A stretch of 64,000 nt of DNA, taken from NCBI RefSeq assembly GCF_019393635.1, contig NC_057861.1, forward strand, positions 86,297,827-86,361,826, read 5' to 3'. Below, in pieces: positions 13,701 through 22,895 of this stretch. Position 1 is the first letter of the stretch. Each line of letters starts with the position of its first letter. Under the pieces are notes generated by a model, which was given only the letters and a program-made list of their open reading frames with translations, was not told the DNA's origin and made no database searches. The position numbers were made by a program, and so were the translations under genes. This DNA is from Dromiciops gliroides (lineage: Eukaryota > Chordata > Mammalia > Microbiotheria > Microbiotheriidae).

Positions 13701-14235
13701 TGTACATATGTAAGGAAAGGTGAGAATAAAACGTAAGGAAGAATAATTTTCCACATTTTTATATTCAGCAATCTACAACTCTACTTTTTTTCTACAGTAT
13801 ATATCTTTTTTACTTAATTCTTTTGGGGAAAACTTTTAAGTTGTACTATCTATACAAGCTATCTTCAAGCCTTTTACTAATTCGACTTTATACCAGTAAC
13901 AAATCCAGAGTAGGAAACTTTCCTGTAGCTGTTAGTTTTACAATTTTTAAAAGGTCTACATCAGAGTTGTAAGAGAACCGACATTCCTTAGTGGCAGAAC
14001 TTTACAAGGTTCTGTAAGGTTTTTTGCTGCAGAGACTCAGTGGGTCAATTCCTCTGTTAGTGTTTTTATAAAGAAAAAAAAAAAACTCCATCAGGTCTAT
14101 ACTTAAGCTATATTTTATAAAGAATAAATCATCCTTTAATATGCTGCGTGTAAATGATCAGCATTGTTGCACTTTCTCAGTAATAATGTATGCCCTACAA
14201 TTGGCTCCTAGACAAGGACTTTAAAATTAACTTGT

Positions 14236-14284
14236 TTTGTGTGTGTGCGTGTGTGTGTTGTGTGCGTGTGTGTATGTGTGCGTT
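14236..14284. repeat. (TG)n microsatellite
   Basis: Imperfect TG/CG-interrupted run in the distal AGO2 3' UTR. A separate (AC)n run lies at 14750-14776. Confidence 0.85.
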
Positions 14285-14749
14285 TTTTAACATAACAGTA
14301 GTACTTTGGGGCAGATGATAAAATTTATAGGTACCTCAAGAAATTAAGAGCCTGAATATGCTGCATTTTGTTTCTTTCACTTTTACATGTAGCAATGTGT
14401 TCGCTTTCATTACCTTGTTTAGTCTATGAATTGCTAACTGTGTTGCTTCTAGGGTCCCCAGAGGATGTTGCAAGGCTTTTTAAAAGTTCATCTTGCAGGT
14501 TGTAGTATCCTTTTAAGTTGATTCAAATGCAATTGCTGGTTCAAAGATGTCACCCTGCATTGTGTAGTGTAGAAAAAGATGTTTCACACAAAAGGACTTA
14601 AGCAAAAGGATACTACATTTATAAACAGACAATAATGTTCCTAATCCCTTCTGCTCATGCTGCTTTCTTGATTCTTTTCTCAATATCATCAAGAGGTTGG
14701 TAGCTGGTTTCTAAATTCAAAAATTAAAAATCACAACTATTTTGAGAGA

Positions 14750-14776
14750 TACACACACACACACACACACACACAG
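14750..14776. repeat. (AC)n microsatellite
   Basis: About 13 AC units in the distal AGO2 3' UTR. With the TG run 470 bp upstream, it could pair as an inverted UG/AC structure in the transcript (inference). Confidence 0.85.
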
Positions 14777-15493
14777 AGGAATCATATATCTCAAAGTTTC
14801 AAAAGAGCCTTTGCAAAACTTCTATTTGAGCAAGTAGCCCCAAAGGTCAATGCTGCCATTAGATTGCCTCATCAGCCTAGTTAATCTAAAGACCTGGTTT
14901 CTAGCTACATGGTCCTCCTTCAATGTGTTCCATTAAATTCAACCAACATTATAAGTGTCTATCGTTTTGCTAGACACTGGGGATACACAAACAAAACAAA
15001 ACCCCCAGTTCTTGCCCTGGAGGAGCTTACATTTTACTTCCCCTACATTTCTTAGTCCCCTGCCTCCAAGTCCTCACCCCCAAGAAAAAGTGAGTCCAAA
15101 ATAAGTAGAGATGGGGAATTGTCTGGTTTGAGAAAAGAGAAACTGGTGAAGAAAGCTCTAAGGCTGTGAAATTGAGCATCTATTGTCATGTTTAAGCTTT
15201 GATGGGTCCTTTCAAGCTTGTTTTTCGCTTCCTAGGTTAAATAGTTTGCACTACTTTTGCAATAAATTCATGGAAAAACTAACAGTTACTTTGTTCTGTT
15301 TCTTACTGTGTGTGTGTATATATAAACTAATCCTAAAAAGTTAGCCTAGTGTTTTTTTTTCCCACCTCCGTACATAATTCTTAATATGCGCAGAATGCTG
15401 TAAATCTGATAAAAAAATATGATGTGAATGATATTTTATAAAGTTATTTTGTATGGTGTCAATTTTGTTTTGCCTCATAGTACGTCAGCAAAA

Positions 15494-15499
15494 AATAAA
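15494..15499 (+). terminator. AGO2: candidate distal AGO2 poly(A) signal
   Basis: AATAAA preceded by a T-rich stretch and followed about 25 bp later by TATTTGTTC, a modest U/GU-rich downstream element. Chosen because it is the last canonical hexamer before the SINE pair at 15661. Other hexamers upstream are possible. Confidence 0.4.
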
Positions 15500-15660
15500 A
15501 CTCCTCATATTTACAACTATTTGTTCGAAAGATCCTGAATTATTCAAATATTCACTTGGGTACTTTCACACAGGTGGAAGTTGAGGAATTTAAAGAATTA
15601 TGTTAAGATAAAAGTATAAATTTCCTGTGCTAATAACTCTAATGTTTAAGAATACATGTA

Positions 15661-15827
15661 GGGGGGGCAGCTAGGTGGCGTAGTGGATAAAGTATCGACC
15701 CTGGATTCAGGAGTGCCTGTGTTCAAATCTGGCCTTAGACACTTAACACTTACTAGCTGTGTGACCCTGGGCAAGTCACTTAACCCCCATTGCCTTACAA
15801 AACAAACAAACAAACAAACAAATAAAA
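15661..15827 (+). repeat. marsupial CORE-SINE, first of a tandem pair
   Basis: Full-length copy with an A-tail of AAAC units. Left duplication AAGAATACATGTA at 15648-15660; the same word follows at 15828-15840. Confidence 0.95.
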
Positions 15828-15840
15828 AAGAATACATGTA

Positions 15841-15979
15841 GGAGCAGCTAGGTGGCACAGTGGATAAAGCATCAGCCCTGGATTCAGGAGGACCTGAGTT
15901 CAAATCCGGCCTCAGACACTTGACACTAGCTGTGTGACCCTGGGCAAGTCACTTAACCCTCATAGCCCTGCAAAAAAAA
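15841..15979 (+). repeat. marsupial CORE-SINE, second of a tandem pair
   Basis: Starts directly after the second AAGAATACATGTA. Followed by a third, slightly mutated copy AAGAATACATA at 15980-15990. It lacks the CACTTA doublet present in its neighbour, so it is a separate insertion rather than a simple duplication. Confidence 0.95.
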
Positions 15980-15990
15980 AAGAATACATA

Positions 15991-16451
15991 AAAGGCAAAA
16001 GGTTTTTCTATTAGTAGCTGGGCTGAGAATGAGATGGAATGGAATTAGAACTGGTGCCATACCTAGGAAGACTTCACAGAGAAGTGCCGTTGCAAAGACC
16101 CACAAGATGTCATTTCAACCCAGTGTTTTAAACCAATAAACTGTCAGCATAGTTAACTAGTCCACTATTTCCCAATTCATGTATATACACACTTAAACTT
16201 GTTGATATGTCTTAAATCTTTAAATTAAAAAAAATTTTTTTTACCATTAAATTGGTCAACATGGGGGGAGAAACTCTGCTAATAACAATGAAAATCAATC
16301 AAGTTTTGATTCTAACAGGATAGAATAAGCAAACCTTAATAGAACAGGATGCAATTTAGAGTCATTGTCTCTACACCAACCCTTATTTTATAGAGAACAG
16401 ATGAAAAGGGCATTTATTAAGGGTCATGCTATGTGCCTAGCATTGTGGGTG
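15991..16451. other. intergenic spacer, nothing recognised
   Basis: AT-rich sequence between SINE insertions. The end (about 16395-16450) resembles the old AAGCACTTACTATGTGCC type of mammalian repeat. No ORF or RNA gene seen. Confidence 0.5.
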
Positions 16452-16466
16452 AAAATAGGCATGAAA

Positions 16467-16614
16467 GGGGCAGCTAGATGGCGCAGTGGTTTAAGCATCG
16501 GCCCTGGATTCAGGAGTACCTGAGTTCAAATCCGGCCTCAGACACTTGACACTTACTAGCAGTGTGACCATGGGCAAGTCACTTAACCCCCATTGCCTTA
16601 AAAAAAATAATAAT
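16467..16614 (+). repeat. marsupial CORE-SINE
   Basis: Flanked by a perfect 15-bp duplication AAAATAGGCATGAAA (16452-16466 and 16615-16629). Confidence 0.95.
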
Positions 16615-16629
16615 AAAATAGGCATGAAA

Positions 16630-18125
16630 ACAAAAAATAAGTTCTTGCTCCCAAGGAGGTCCCTTTCTACCTAATAGGAGAGAATAATATCTAGGAGGTT
16701 TCAGCTGCAAGTTGTATGGAAAGACTGAGTGCATCCCTTAGATGTAGCAGTAAAGCAATAGTAATATGATAAAACCACATGTTGAACCATTTGAAAGTAT
16801 TTTGGTGGTGAGAGCTTTCTCTTCTGGGTCTTAAAAAGTACATTCCAAGTCACATCTACAGGAATTGATTCCCTGGATAATGGCTGGGGTGGGGGTTAAC
16901 TGGAAGCAAGACCAATGGTGATGGTGGTGGTGGTAAGGGCACTGTTACTATTTCCAGAGATCTTGGGATCAGAATCTTGGCCTGTCTCTGGGTATGATTA
17001 ACTCATCTTTCATTTAAAAAGTAAGGAAAGAGACCCATTGATGTGAAGTCATTGTGTAGAAGATCTGTTTTGAGTCCCAGCTCTGAATTTAACTAGATTA
17101 TAGCTTTGGGCAAGTTCTTTCACTTCTAGGCTTGTTACCTCATTTGGAAAATGACATGGTTGGATTGGATAATCTCTTACTTTCAAATTTTCACATTCCA
17201 TGAACCCAGGTCTTATCCAAGGTCAGTACTTTCCTTATCCAAGGTCAGCACTTTTTACTGTGCATATTGCCTCAATTTTTCTTCCTTTCCCTGGCCTCAG
17301 ATGATGACCCACCCTCCATGCTAATTTTGTTTAGTCAATCAATATTAAGTGCCTACTATGTGCTAGGCACTGTGCTAAGAACAGTCTTACTAGTTTTTCA
17401 CCTTTGGACATATGGAATATAATATAAAAATAAATAAATAATGAAGGCTCAATGAGTTCACAAAAATCACCATGAGGGAAAGAACAACTCAAAATATTCC
17501 CTACCAATTATGGGTCCATAATGTCATTTTTATAGTGATATGGCATATAATCAATTAAACTGATAGATGATCATCATGATACTTAAATTTAATTTGCTAT
17601 ATAATTACATATAAAATAGTAATTTTTATTGAGCAATGTGGAAACCACAAAGAAATAGATGCTTTCCAAAAGCTTGTCAGTTGGGAAAATCAGACATACG
17701 CAAAAAACAAAGTAATCTGTGATATGTGATTCAAACAGTACTATAGGATTTTAGAGAAAGAAATAATCAATCATTGAAACTTGACAGAAGGTAAAGTCCA
17801 AGGGTTGTTTTGTTTTGTTTTTTTAAATCACTGAAGGAGGTATCGTATAGCAGTTCCCATGAAAAAGACTGGGTATTCCCGACAGAAAACTGAATGAGTC
17901 AATGGTGTCAATAATGTGAGGGTCAATGTAATGGAAAATCATTAAGTACTTTTTTTACCAACAGAATTTCTTTGGGCCAGTCACTTAATCTCTATTTTCC
18001 TTGGTTAATGGGGATAATCAATAACATCTACCTACCTGGGTTATTGTGAGGATCAAATGAGATATTCGTAAAGTGTTTGGTACAGCGCCCAGCCCACAGT
18101 AGGTACTATATAAATGCTAGCTATT
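16630..18125. other. intergenic spacer with MIR relics
   Basis: MIR-like (+) units at about 17040-17210 (TTTGGGCAAGTTCTTTCAC) and 17940-18125 (GGATCAAATGAGATATTC). An old repeat with GTGCCTACTATGTGCTAGGC is at about 17340-17390. A small tandem duplication of CTTATCCAAGGTCAG is at about 17211-17250. No gene seen. Confidence 0.55.
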
Positions 18126-18339
18126 ATTATTGCTTACTATGTGCCAAATTCCATGCTAAGTGCTAAAGATACAAAGAAAAAGTAAAACCATCTGCTCTCA
18201 AGAAGCTCACATTGTAAATAAGGAAGATAATATGTAGGAGTTCTGCTACAGGGTAGACAGACCTAGGGGTAAACTCAATTTGTCCAAATTGGAATTCATC
18301 TTTTCCCCTAAGCCCTTTCAAGTTGTCCCAAACCCCGAC

Positions 18340-18400
18340 CCTCCCTTCTCCCCCACCCCCACCCCCACCCCAGCCACACACACACACATACCCAGCCCCA
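18340..18400. repeat. C-rich simple repeat
   Basis: (CACCCC)n-like run grading into (CA)n. It creates overlapping low-complexity open frames on both strands that are not genes. Confidence 0.8.
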
Positions 18401-18479
18401 CATACATAGACCTTCCCTATTACTATAGAGAACAATACCAGGCTCCCAACCAAGGGGTCAGCCTATATTCCTCACTATT

Positions 18480-19235
18480 TCTCACTCTCCAAAGCCTGTC
18501 CATTTCACCTTTGCCACATCTCGCCTTTATACCCCCTTCTCATCTCTGATGTCACCATTCTGATAGATTTTAATCACTTCACACCTGGATTATTGTCGCA
18601 GGCCTGTTCTTGGATCTGCCTGCCTCAAGTCTTTCCCCTTCCCAGTCCATTCTCCTTCCAGCCACTAATGTGATTTTCCCAAAGCACAAGTGCAAGCCCC
18701 CCATTCAATAAACTTCATTGGCTTCCTATTGCTTCTAGGATCAAATGTAAAATGTTCTGCTTGGCATCCAAAGCCCTTCATAGCCTAGCTTCCTCCTACC
18801 TTTCCAGTCATCTTATACCATACTCCACATTTCTAACTCTTTAATCCACTGAGACTGGCCTCTTCTCTGTTTCACAAACAAGATGCTCCATCTCAGGCAT
18901 TTTCTTTGTCCTCCATGCCTAGAAAGGTCTCCCTCCTCTGCACCAGCTGCTGAGTAACCTGGTTTCTTTTAAATCCCAACTGAAATCCCTTCTTTTACTG
19001 GAACACTTGCCCAACCCCTCTTAATTCTAGTGCCTTCCCTCCATTACCTATCTCCTATTTATCTTGTATATAGCTTGAGATCTATTTATATATCTGTATG
19101 TTGTCTCTCCCATTACAATGTAAGCTCCTTGAAGGCAGGGACTGCCTTACTTCTTTTTGTATCCTAAGTGCTTAGCATAGTGCCTGTCACTAATAGGTGC
19201 TTAACAAACATTTATTGATTATTGCAGCACAAGGA
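18480..19235 (+). repeat. L2-type LINE 3' end
   Basis: Shows the ordered L2 3' landmarks: GGCTTCCTATTGCTTCTAGGATC, then AAAGCCCTTCATAGCCT, then TGTAAGCTCCTTGAAGGCAGG, ending GGTGCTTAACAAACATTTATTG. Diverged, non-coding, sense orientation. A second L2 copy lies at 26960-29125. Confidence 0.8.
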
Positions 19236-19478
19236 CAGATGACCAAGTCCAGAAGTCCAATAGCTGGTCAGATGGCAATACCTCTTGAGTCCAGATTGTA
19301 TAAAAGCTAATATGAACATAGGATCATAGGTTTATTGTGTTTAGAAATCCTAGAGTCCAGGATTTTTTATGTCATACTATTAATGATTACAATAAAGTAT
19401 TACATAAATCTCCTTTTGTTCTGATCTCATAAGACCATATTTGGAGTGCTTTACCAGTTTCAAGAACAACTATGTCAG

Positions 19479-19629
19479 GGGCAGCTAGGTGGTGCAGTGG
19501 ATAAAGCACTGGCCTTGGATTCAGGAGGACCTGAGTTCAAATCCAGCCTCAGACACTTGACACTAGCTGTGTGACCCTGGGCAAGTCACTTAACCCTCAC
19601 TGCTCTGCAAAACAAAAACAAATAAAACA
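19479..19629 (+). repeat. marsupial CORE-SINE
   Basis: Flanked by AACTATGTCAG (19468-19478 and 19630-19640). A-tail of AAAC/AAAT units. Confidence 0.95.
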
Positions 19630-19794
19630 AACTATGTCAGAAAGACTGAAGAAGTAGCCCTTCTTGCCCCTTGATTCCATTTTCTCCAGCAAATTGGCCT
19701 GATCAGAATAATCTCTTCTCCCCTAGCTTCATTTTCTGCATTATTTCTTTTTCCATTGACCACAAACACATTAGTGTTTCCCCCATTGTTAAAC

Positions 19795-20580
19795 CTCAGT
19801 GGCTGTCTAGTTCAATGCATAGCTGAAAGGACTCCCCCTTAGAACATATCTGACAAGTGGACATCCAGCCTTGGCTTGAAGACTTCTCAAGGAGAGAACC
19901 CATGACCTTTTTTTTTTTTTTTAAAGTGACTTGCCCATGGTCACACAGCTAGTAAGTGTTAAGTGTCTGAGGCTGGATTTGAACTCAGGTATTCCTGACT
20001 CCAGGGCCGGTGCTCTATCCATTGTGCCACCTAGCTGCCCCGAACCCATGACCTTTTAAGGCAGTCCAATGCTGTAAATGTTTACAAGTTTTTCCTGATA
20101 TTTAGCCCATTTACCTCTTTGCAGCTTCCTCACACTGCTCCTGGTTTTTCCCTATGAAGCCAACCAGGACAAGTAGAATCCCCCTTCCACCTGAAAACTG
20201 TTCAAATACTTGAAGATAGCTATTATTCTCCCCCTTCTCTCCTTCTCAAGCCTATATATTCCCAAGTCCTTCAACAGATGCTTGCTGGGCATCCTGGTTG
20301 CCTTCTGCATAGTGCCTAGCTTTTCAGTGTGCTGAATTAAACAGCTCTCAAGATACGGTCTGGCCAGGGCAGAATACAGAGGAACCTTATCACCTTATTT
20401 CTGCAAGCTGTTTCTCAGTGTAGCCCAAGGTAGCATTAGGTTCTTTTCAGCTGCCACCTCATGCTGCTGATTCATTAAGTTTGCAATCCACTACAACTCC
20501 CAGATCTTAACCAAACTATCTAAGCTTGCTTCTCTCATCCTGTATTTATTTGCAAAGGTGATTACAACCAGGACTTTGTA
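19795..20580 (-). repeat. CR1/L3-lineage LINE 3' region, antisense
   Basis: Carries the order seen in other copies here (about 33885-34640, 35420-35900): a GACTTCTCAAGGAGAGAACC type of start, then AAATACTTGAAGATAGCTATTATTC, GGTCTGGCCAGGGCAGAATAC and GCAATCCACTACAACTCCCAGATC. Interrupted by a SINE at 19912-20041. The family name rests on similarity to CR1-type 3' regions recalled from mammals. Confidence 0.6.
19912..20041 (-). repeat. marsupial CORE-SINE, antisense, nested
   Basis: Inserted in the CR1/L3-like relic with a perfect 16-bp duplication GAACCCATGACCTTTT (19896-19911 and 20042-20057). Confidence 0.95.
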
Positions 20581-20879
20581 CTGGTGAAACAGAAACCAAG
20601 GTAAATGGGTGGAAGTGACAAGAATACAGATTTCAATTCAACCCACCCTCAAGTTTAAACACAGTGGGATGATTGAGAAGATGATTTTTAAAGGACAATT
20701 GATTCTGCTCTGGGTTCTAGTGTTTTGCTATTCTTTGTGAATTGGTTAGGTTAAATTGGACTGAGCTCCTTTAAAGGATGGATAGGACTTGCATATGGCA
20801 ATGTATAATCTAAGAGGGCCTTCTGAGCAAGGGGAATGCAAGATATCTAGCATCTAGAGTCTGGAGATATATTTTTGAG

Positions 20880-21420
20880 TCTGTTTTGTCGGGAGTTGGG
20901 TGTACAGAACGGACCTTATGTGTAAAAGCATGCTGTAAACTATAAAGAACTCTACACATATAAGGTGATATTGTTGTAGAAAAGGGACAATTTAGGCTGA
21001 AGCTAAGGATTCACATAAGGGTATAGTGAGGGAAAAGGCTATAAGTATTAGGGACCTGCTTCTGGAAGACATTGAATACTACACCTTATGAAGTCTGGAA
21101 TTTATTTTGCAATAGAAAGTTAATTTTTTTTTTTTTGCACAGGGAAGTGACATGTATTTTAAGAGTAAGGAGTGGGGCAGCTAGGTGGCGCAGTGGATAA
21201 AGCATCGGCCCTAGATTCAGGAGGACATGAGTTCAATTCCAGTCTCACTTACTAGCAGCTCTGTGACCCTGGGCAAATCGCTTAACCCTCATTGTGCCGC
21301 CGCGCCCCCCCACCCCCCCAAAAAAAAGAAGAGTAAGGAGACCAGAAGCAAAGAGACTAATTAGGAAGCCAATACAGAACAAATGTAAGATGAGGGCCTG
21401 AATGAGGAAGGCTAAAGTGC
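20880..21420 (+). repeat. old mammalian repeat, interrupted by SINE
   Basis: Low-similarity match to the same unclassified repeat as 52740-53480 (motifs such as AAGTCTGGAATTTATTTTGC and GAGACTAATTAGGAAGCC). Non-coding. Interrupted by the SINE at 21174-21328. Confidence 0.4.
21174..21328 (+). repeat. marsupial CORE-SINE, C-rich tail
   Basis: Perfect 12-bp duplication AAGAGTAAGGAG (21162-21173 and 21329-21340). The tail is GCCGCCGCG plus C-runs before a short A-tail. Confidence 0.94.
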
Positions 21421-21639
21421 AAATGACAAGTAAGGGACGTAACATAAAGGTAGAAATAATAAAGGCTTAGTACTATCCTGGGGGCTACACAAAAAACGTG
21501 AGCTTTTCTTCTTTAGGAATTTATGACCTAAATTAAATGTAATAGATACAGACATCAGCACTAAAGCATGTGTTGAAAACTGCACAACAACATGTAAAAA
21601 GCCTGTGTGTGTAGTTCTCAATTTTGTGCTCGATTGGAA

Positions 21640-22000
21640 AGGAGAGGATTTGGTAGAATTTGTTTTCAGCATATAAGCTTGAGGCCTTTCATAACCTCTG
21701 ACAATGGAGAGAGAAATAGTTGTCATTTTTTTCAATTTCTAAAAACCTATTTCCTCTCTTTCCCTCCTTCCTCCACTGAAAAAAGAAAAGAAAAACAAAA
21801 GCTTTGTTTTGACTGTGCATAACAAAGAAAAACAAATTCCTACTTTGGCAGTGTCCAAAAAATGTCTCATGCTGCACATACTCCATCACCTCTCTGTCAG
21901 GAAAAGTATTGCATGGTTCATCAGGAATCGTGCACTTGATCACTGCGCTGATCCAAGTTTTAAAGACATTTTTTAGTGTCCTTTGTAACCAGGATTTAAA
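21640..22000 (-). repeat. probable LINE (L1-type) 3' end, antisense
   Basis: Reading the minus strand gives GGACACTGCCAAAGTAGG, then AAAGCTTTTGTTTTTC, a G-rich GGAGGAAGGAGGGAAAG stretch and an A-rich end. This layout resembles marsupial L1 3' tails. It contains a 125-codon minus-strand open frame (21689-22066) with no recognisable domain, which I do not treat as a gene. It lies just beyond the CHRAC1 poly(A) signal. Confidence 0.35.
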
Positions 22001-22119
22001 GTTTCCCCAACAGAACCTGTTAGAAATCCTGTTATTTCTGATTCTACATTTTGGGTTCTCTAGCAAGTGAGCCTTCTGAAAACAATCAAATGAAGCAAGT
22101 TATGACAGTAGTCCAGAGC

Positions 22120-22734
22120 TGTTCTGATTTTTGGACCATTTTATTGGTGGGAAAGTTATGTACAATTTTTTAAAAATACAGAATCGAAAAATCTTTTACA
22201 GTAAAAAAAATAAGCACTCTTTTATCAAACAGTAAAAATTTCTTGCTATACAGAAATTATTATGTAATATGCTATGTACTACATATTTAGCTGAAAATAA
22301 ACTACATATTCAACTGAAAATGAGTGTGGTCCACAAGTGAAATAATTTCATAATATACATATATTAATTTACATTTACCATCACTAGAACTTAAATCTAT
22401 ATCAATTAATGAAAAAGATAAGCATTTCATGTTTGTTTCCCTTAAGGGTGTAGAAGTTCAATGTCAAATAAGACAGACAAGATATTAGAATAAATATATA
22501 GCTTAGTGATACCTTGAAATGTAATGCAAATTAGAGGCTTTTGTTTTACTCCTCAGGCTGAAGTGGATAGATGGATATAAAATTCTATCCTAAAAGTAAT
22601 CTATTGGGAGTAATGGAAAATTTGTGGGGATAAAATTTAACAGCTCTGTATTTAATTTAGGAGAAAGGGGACCAACTCCAGAAGTAAGACTGGTAACACA
22701 ATTTAGGTGAATTATAAAGTGTTGCCTTTTATGT
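22120..22734 (-). other. CHRAC1: CHRAC1 3' UTR
   Basis: About 600 bp between the CHRAC1 stop codon and the first downstream canonical poly(A) signal on the minus strand. AT-rich, with no SINE. The end point is inferred from the hexamer at 22140-22145. Confidence 0.65.
22140..22145 (-). terminator. CHRAC1: CHRAC1 poly(A) signal
   Basis: The plus-strand TTTATT reads AATAAA on the minus strand. It is the only canonical hexamer noticed between the stop codon and this point. Confidence 0.6.
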
Positions 22735-22895
22735 TTAAGATTCCGCTTCTTCATCCTCACTCTCATCATCATCTTCATCTTCATTTTCCTCATCATTATT
22801 GTCGACATCATCGTCATCATCTTCCTCACCATCCCCCTTTTCTTCTTTAAGCATTTTCAGGTATTTGCTGGCTAAAATCTTCTTTGGTAATATAT
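22735..22895 (-). CDS. CHRAC1: CHRAC1 coding exon 3 (acidic tail)
   Basis: Starts with AT completing the Asp codon split by intron 2. Encodes the last histone-fold helix and an acidic tail built from repeated GAT/GAG/GAA codons. Stop TAA at 22737-22735. Confidence 0.95.

Larger units (their letters stand above)
1886..15510 (+). other. AGO2: AGO2 long 3' untranslated region
   Basis: About 13.6 kb of AT-rich sequence without a credible ORF follows the AGO2 stop codon. From established knowledge, mammalian AGO2 mRNAs have exceptionally long 3' UTRs (over 10 kb). The proposed end is the last strong AATAAA before SINE density rises sharply. Internal alternative hexamers (for example near 11330, 14122 and 15261) could give shorter isoforms. 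Candidate Pumilio elements TGTATATA occur at 4678, 5036, 7377 and 11565. Old MIR-like relics are at about 5170-5440, 6355-6535, 6606-6830, 9905-10020, 13390-13615 and 14930-15035. The exact 3' end is inferred, not seen. Confidence 0.7.

Noticed and set aside
15648..15990. CRISPR-like regular repeat array
   Set aside because: Three short direct repeats separated by two SINEs are target-site duplications in a vertebrate genome.
18163..18549. Overlapping Gly- and Pro-rich frames
   Set aside because: Caused by a C-rich/CA simple repeat.
21412..22066. Minus-strand frames of 107 and 125 codons downstream of CHRAC1
   Set aside because: No domain, and they overlap a probable L1-type 3' tail. Not supported as genes.
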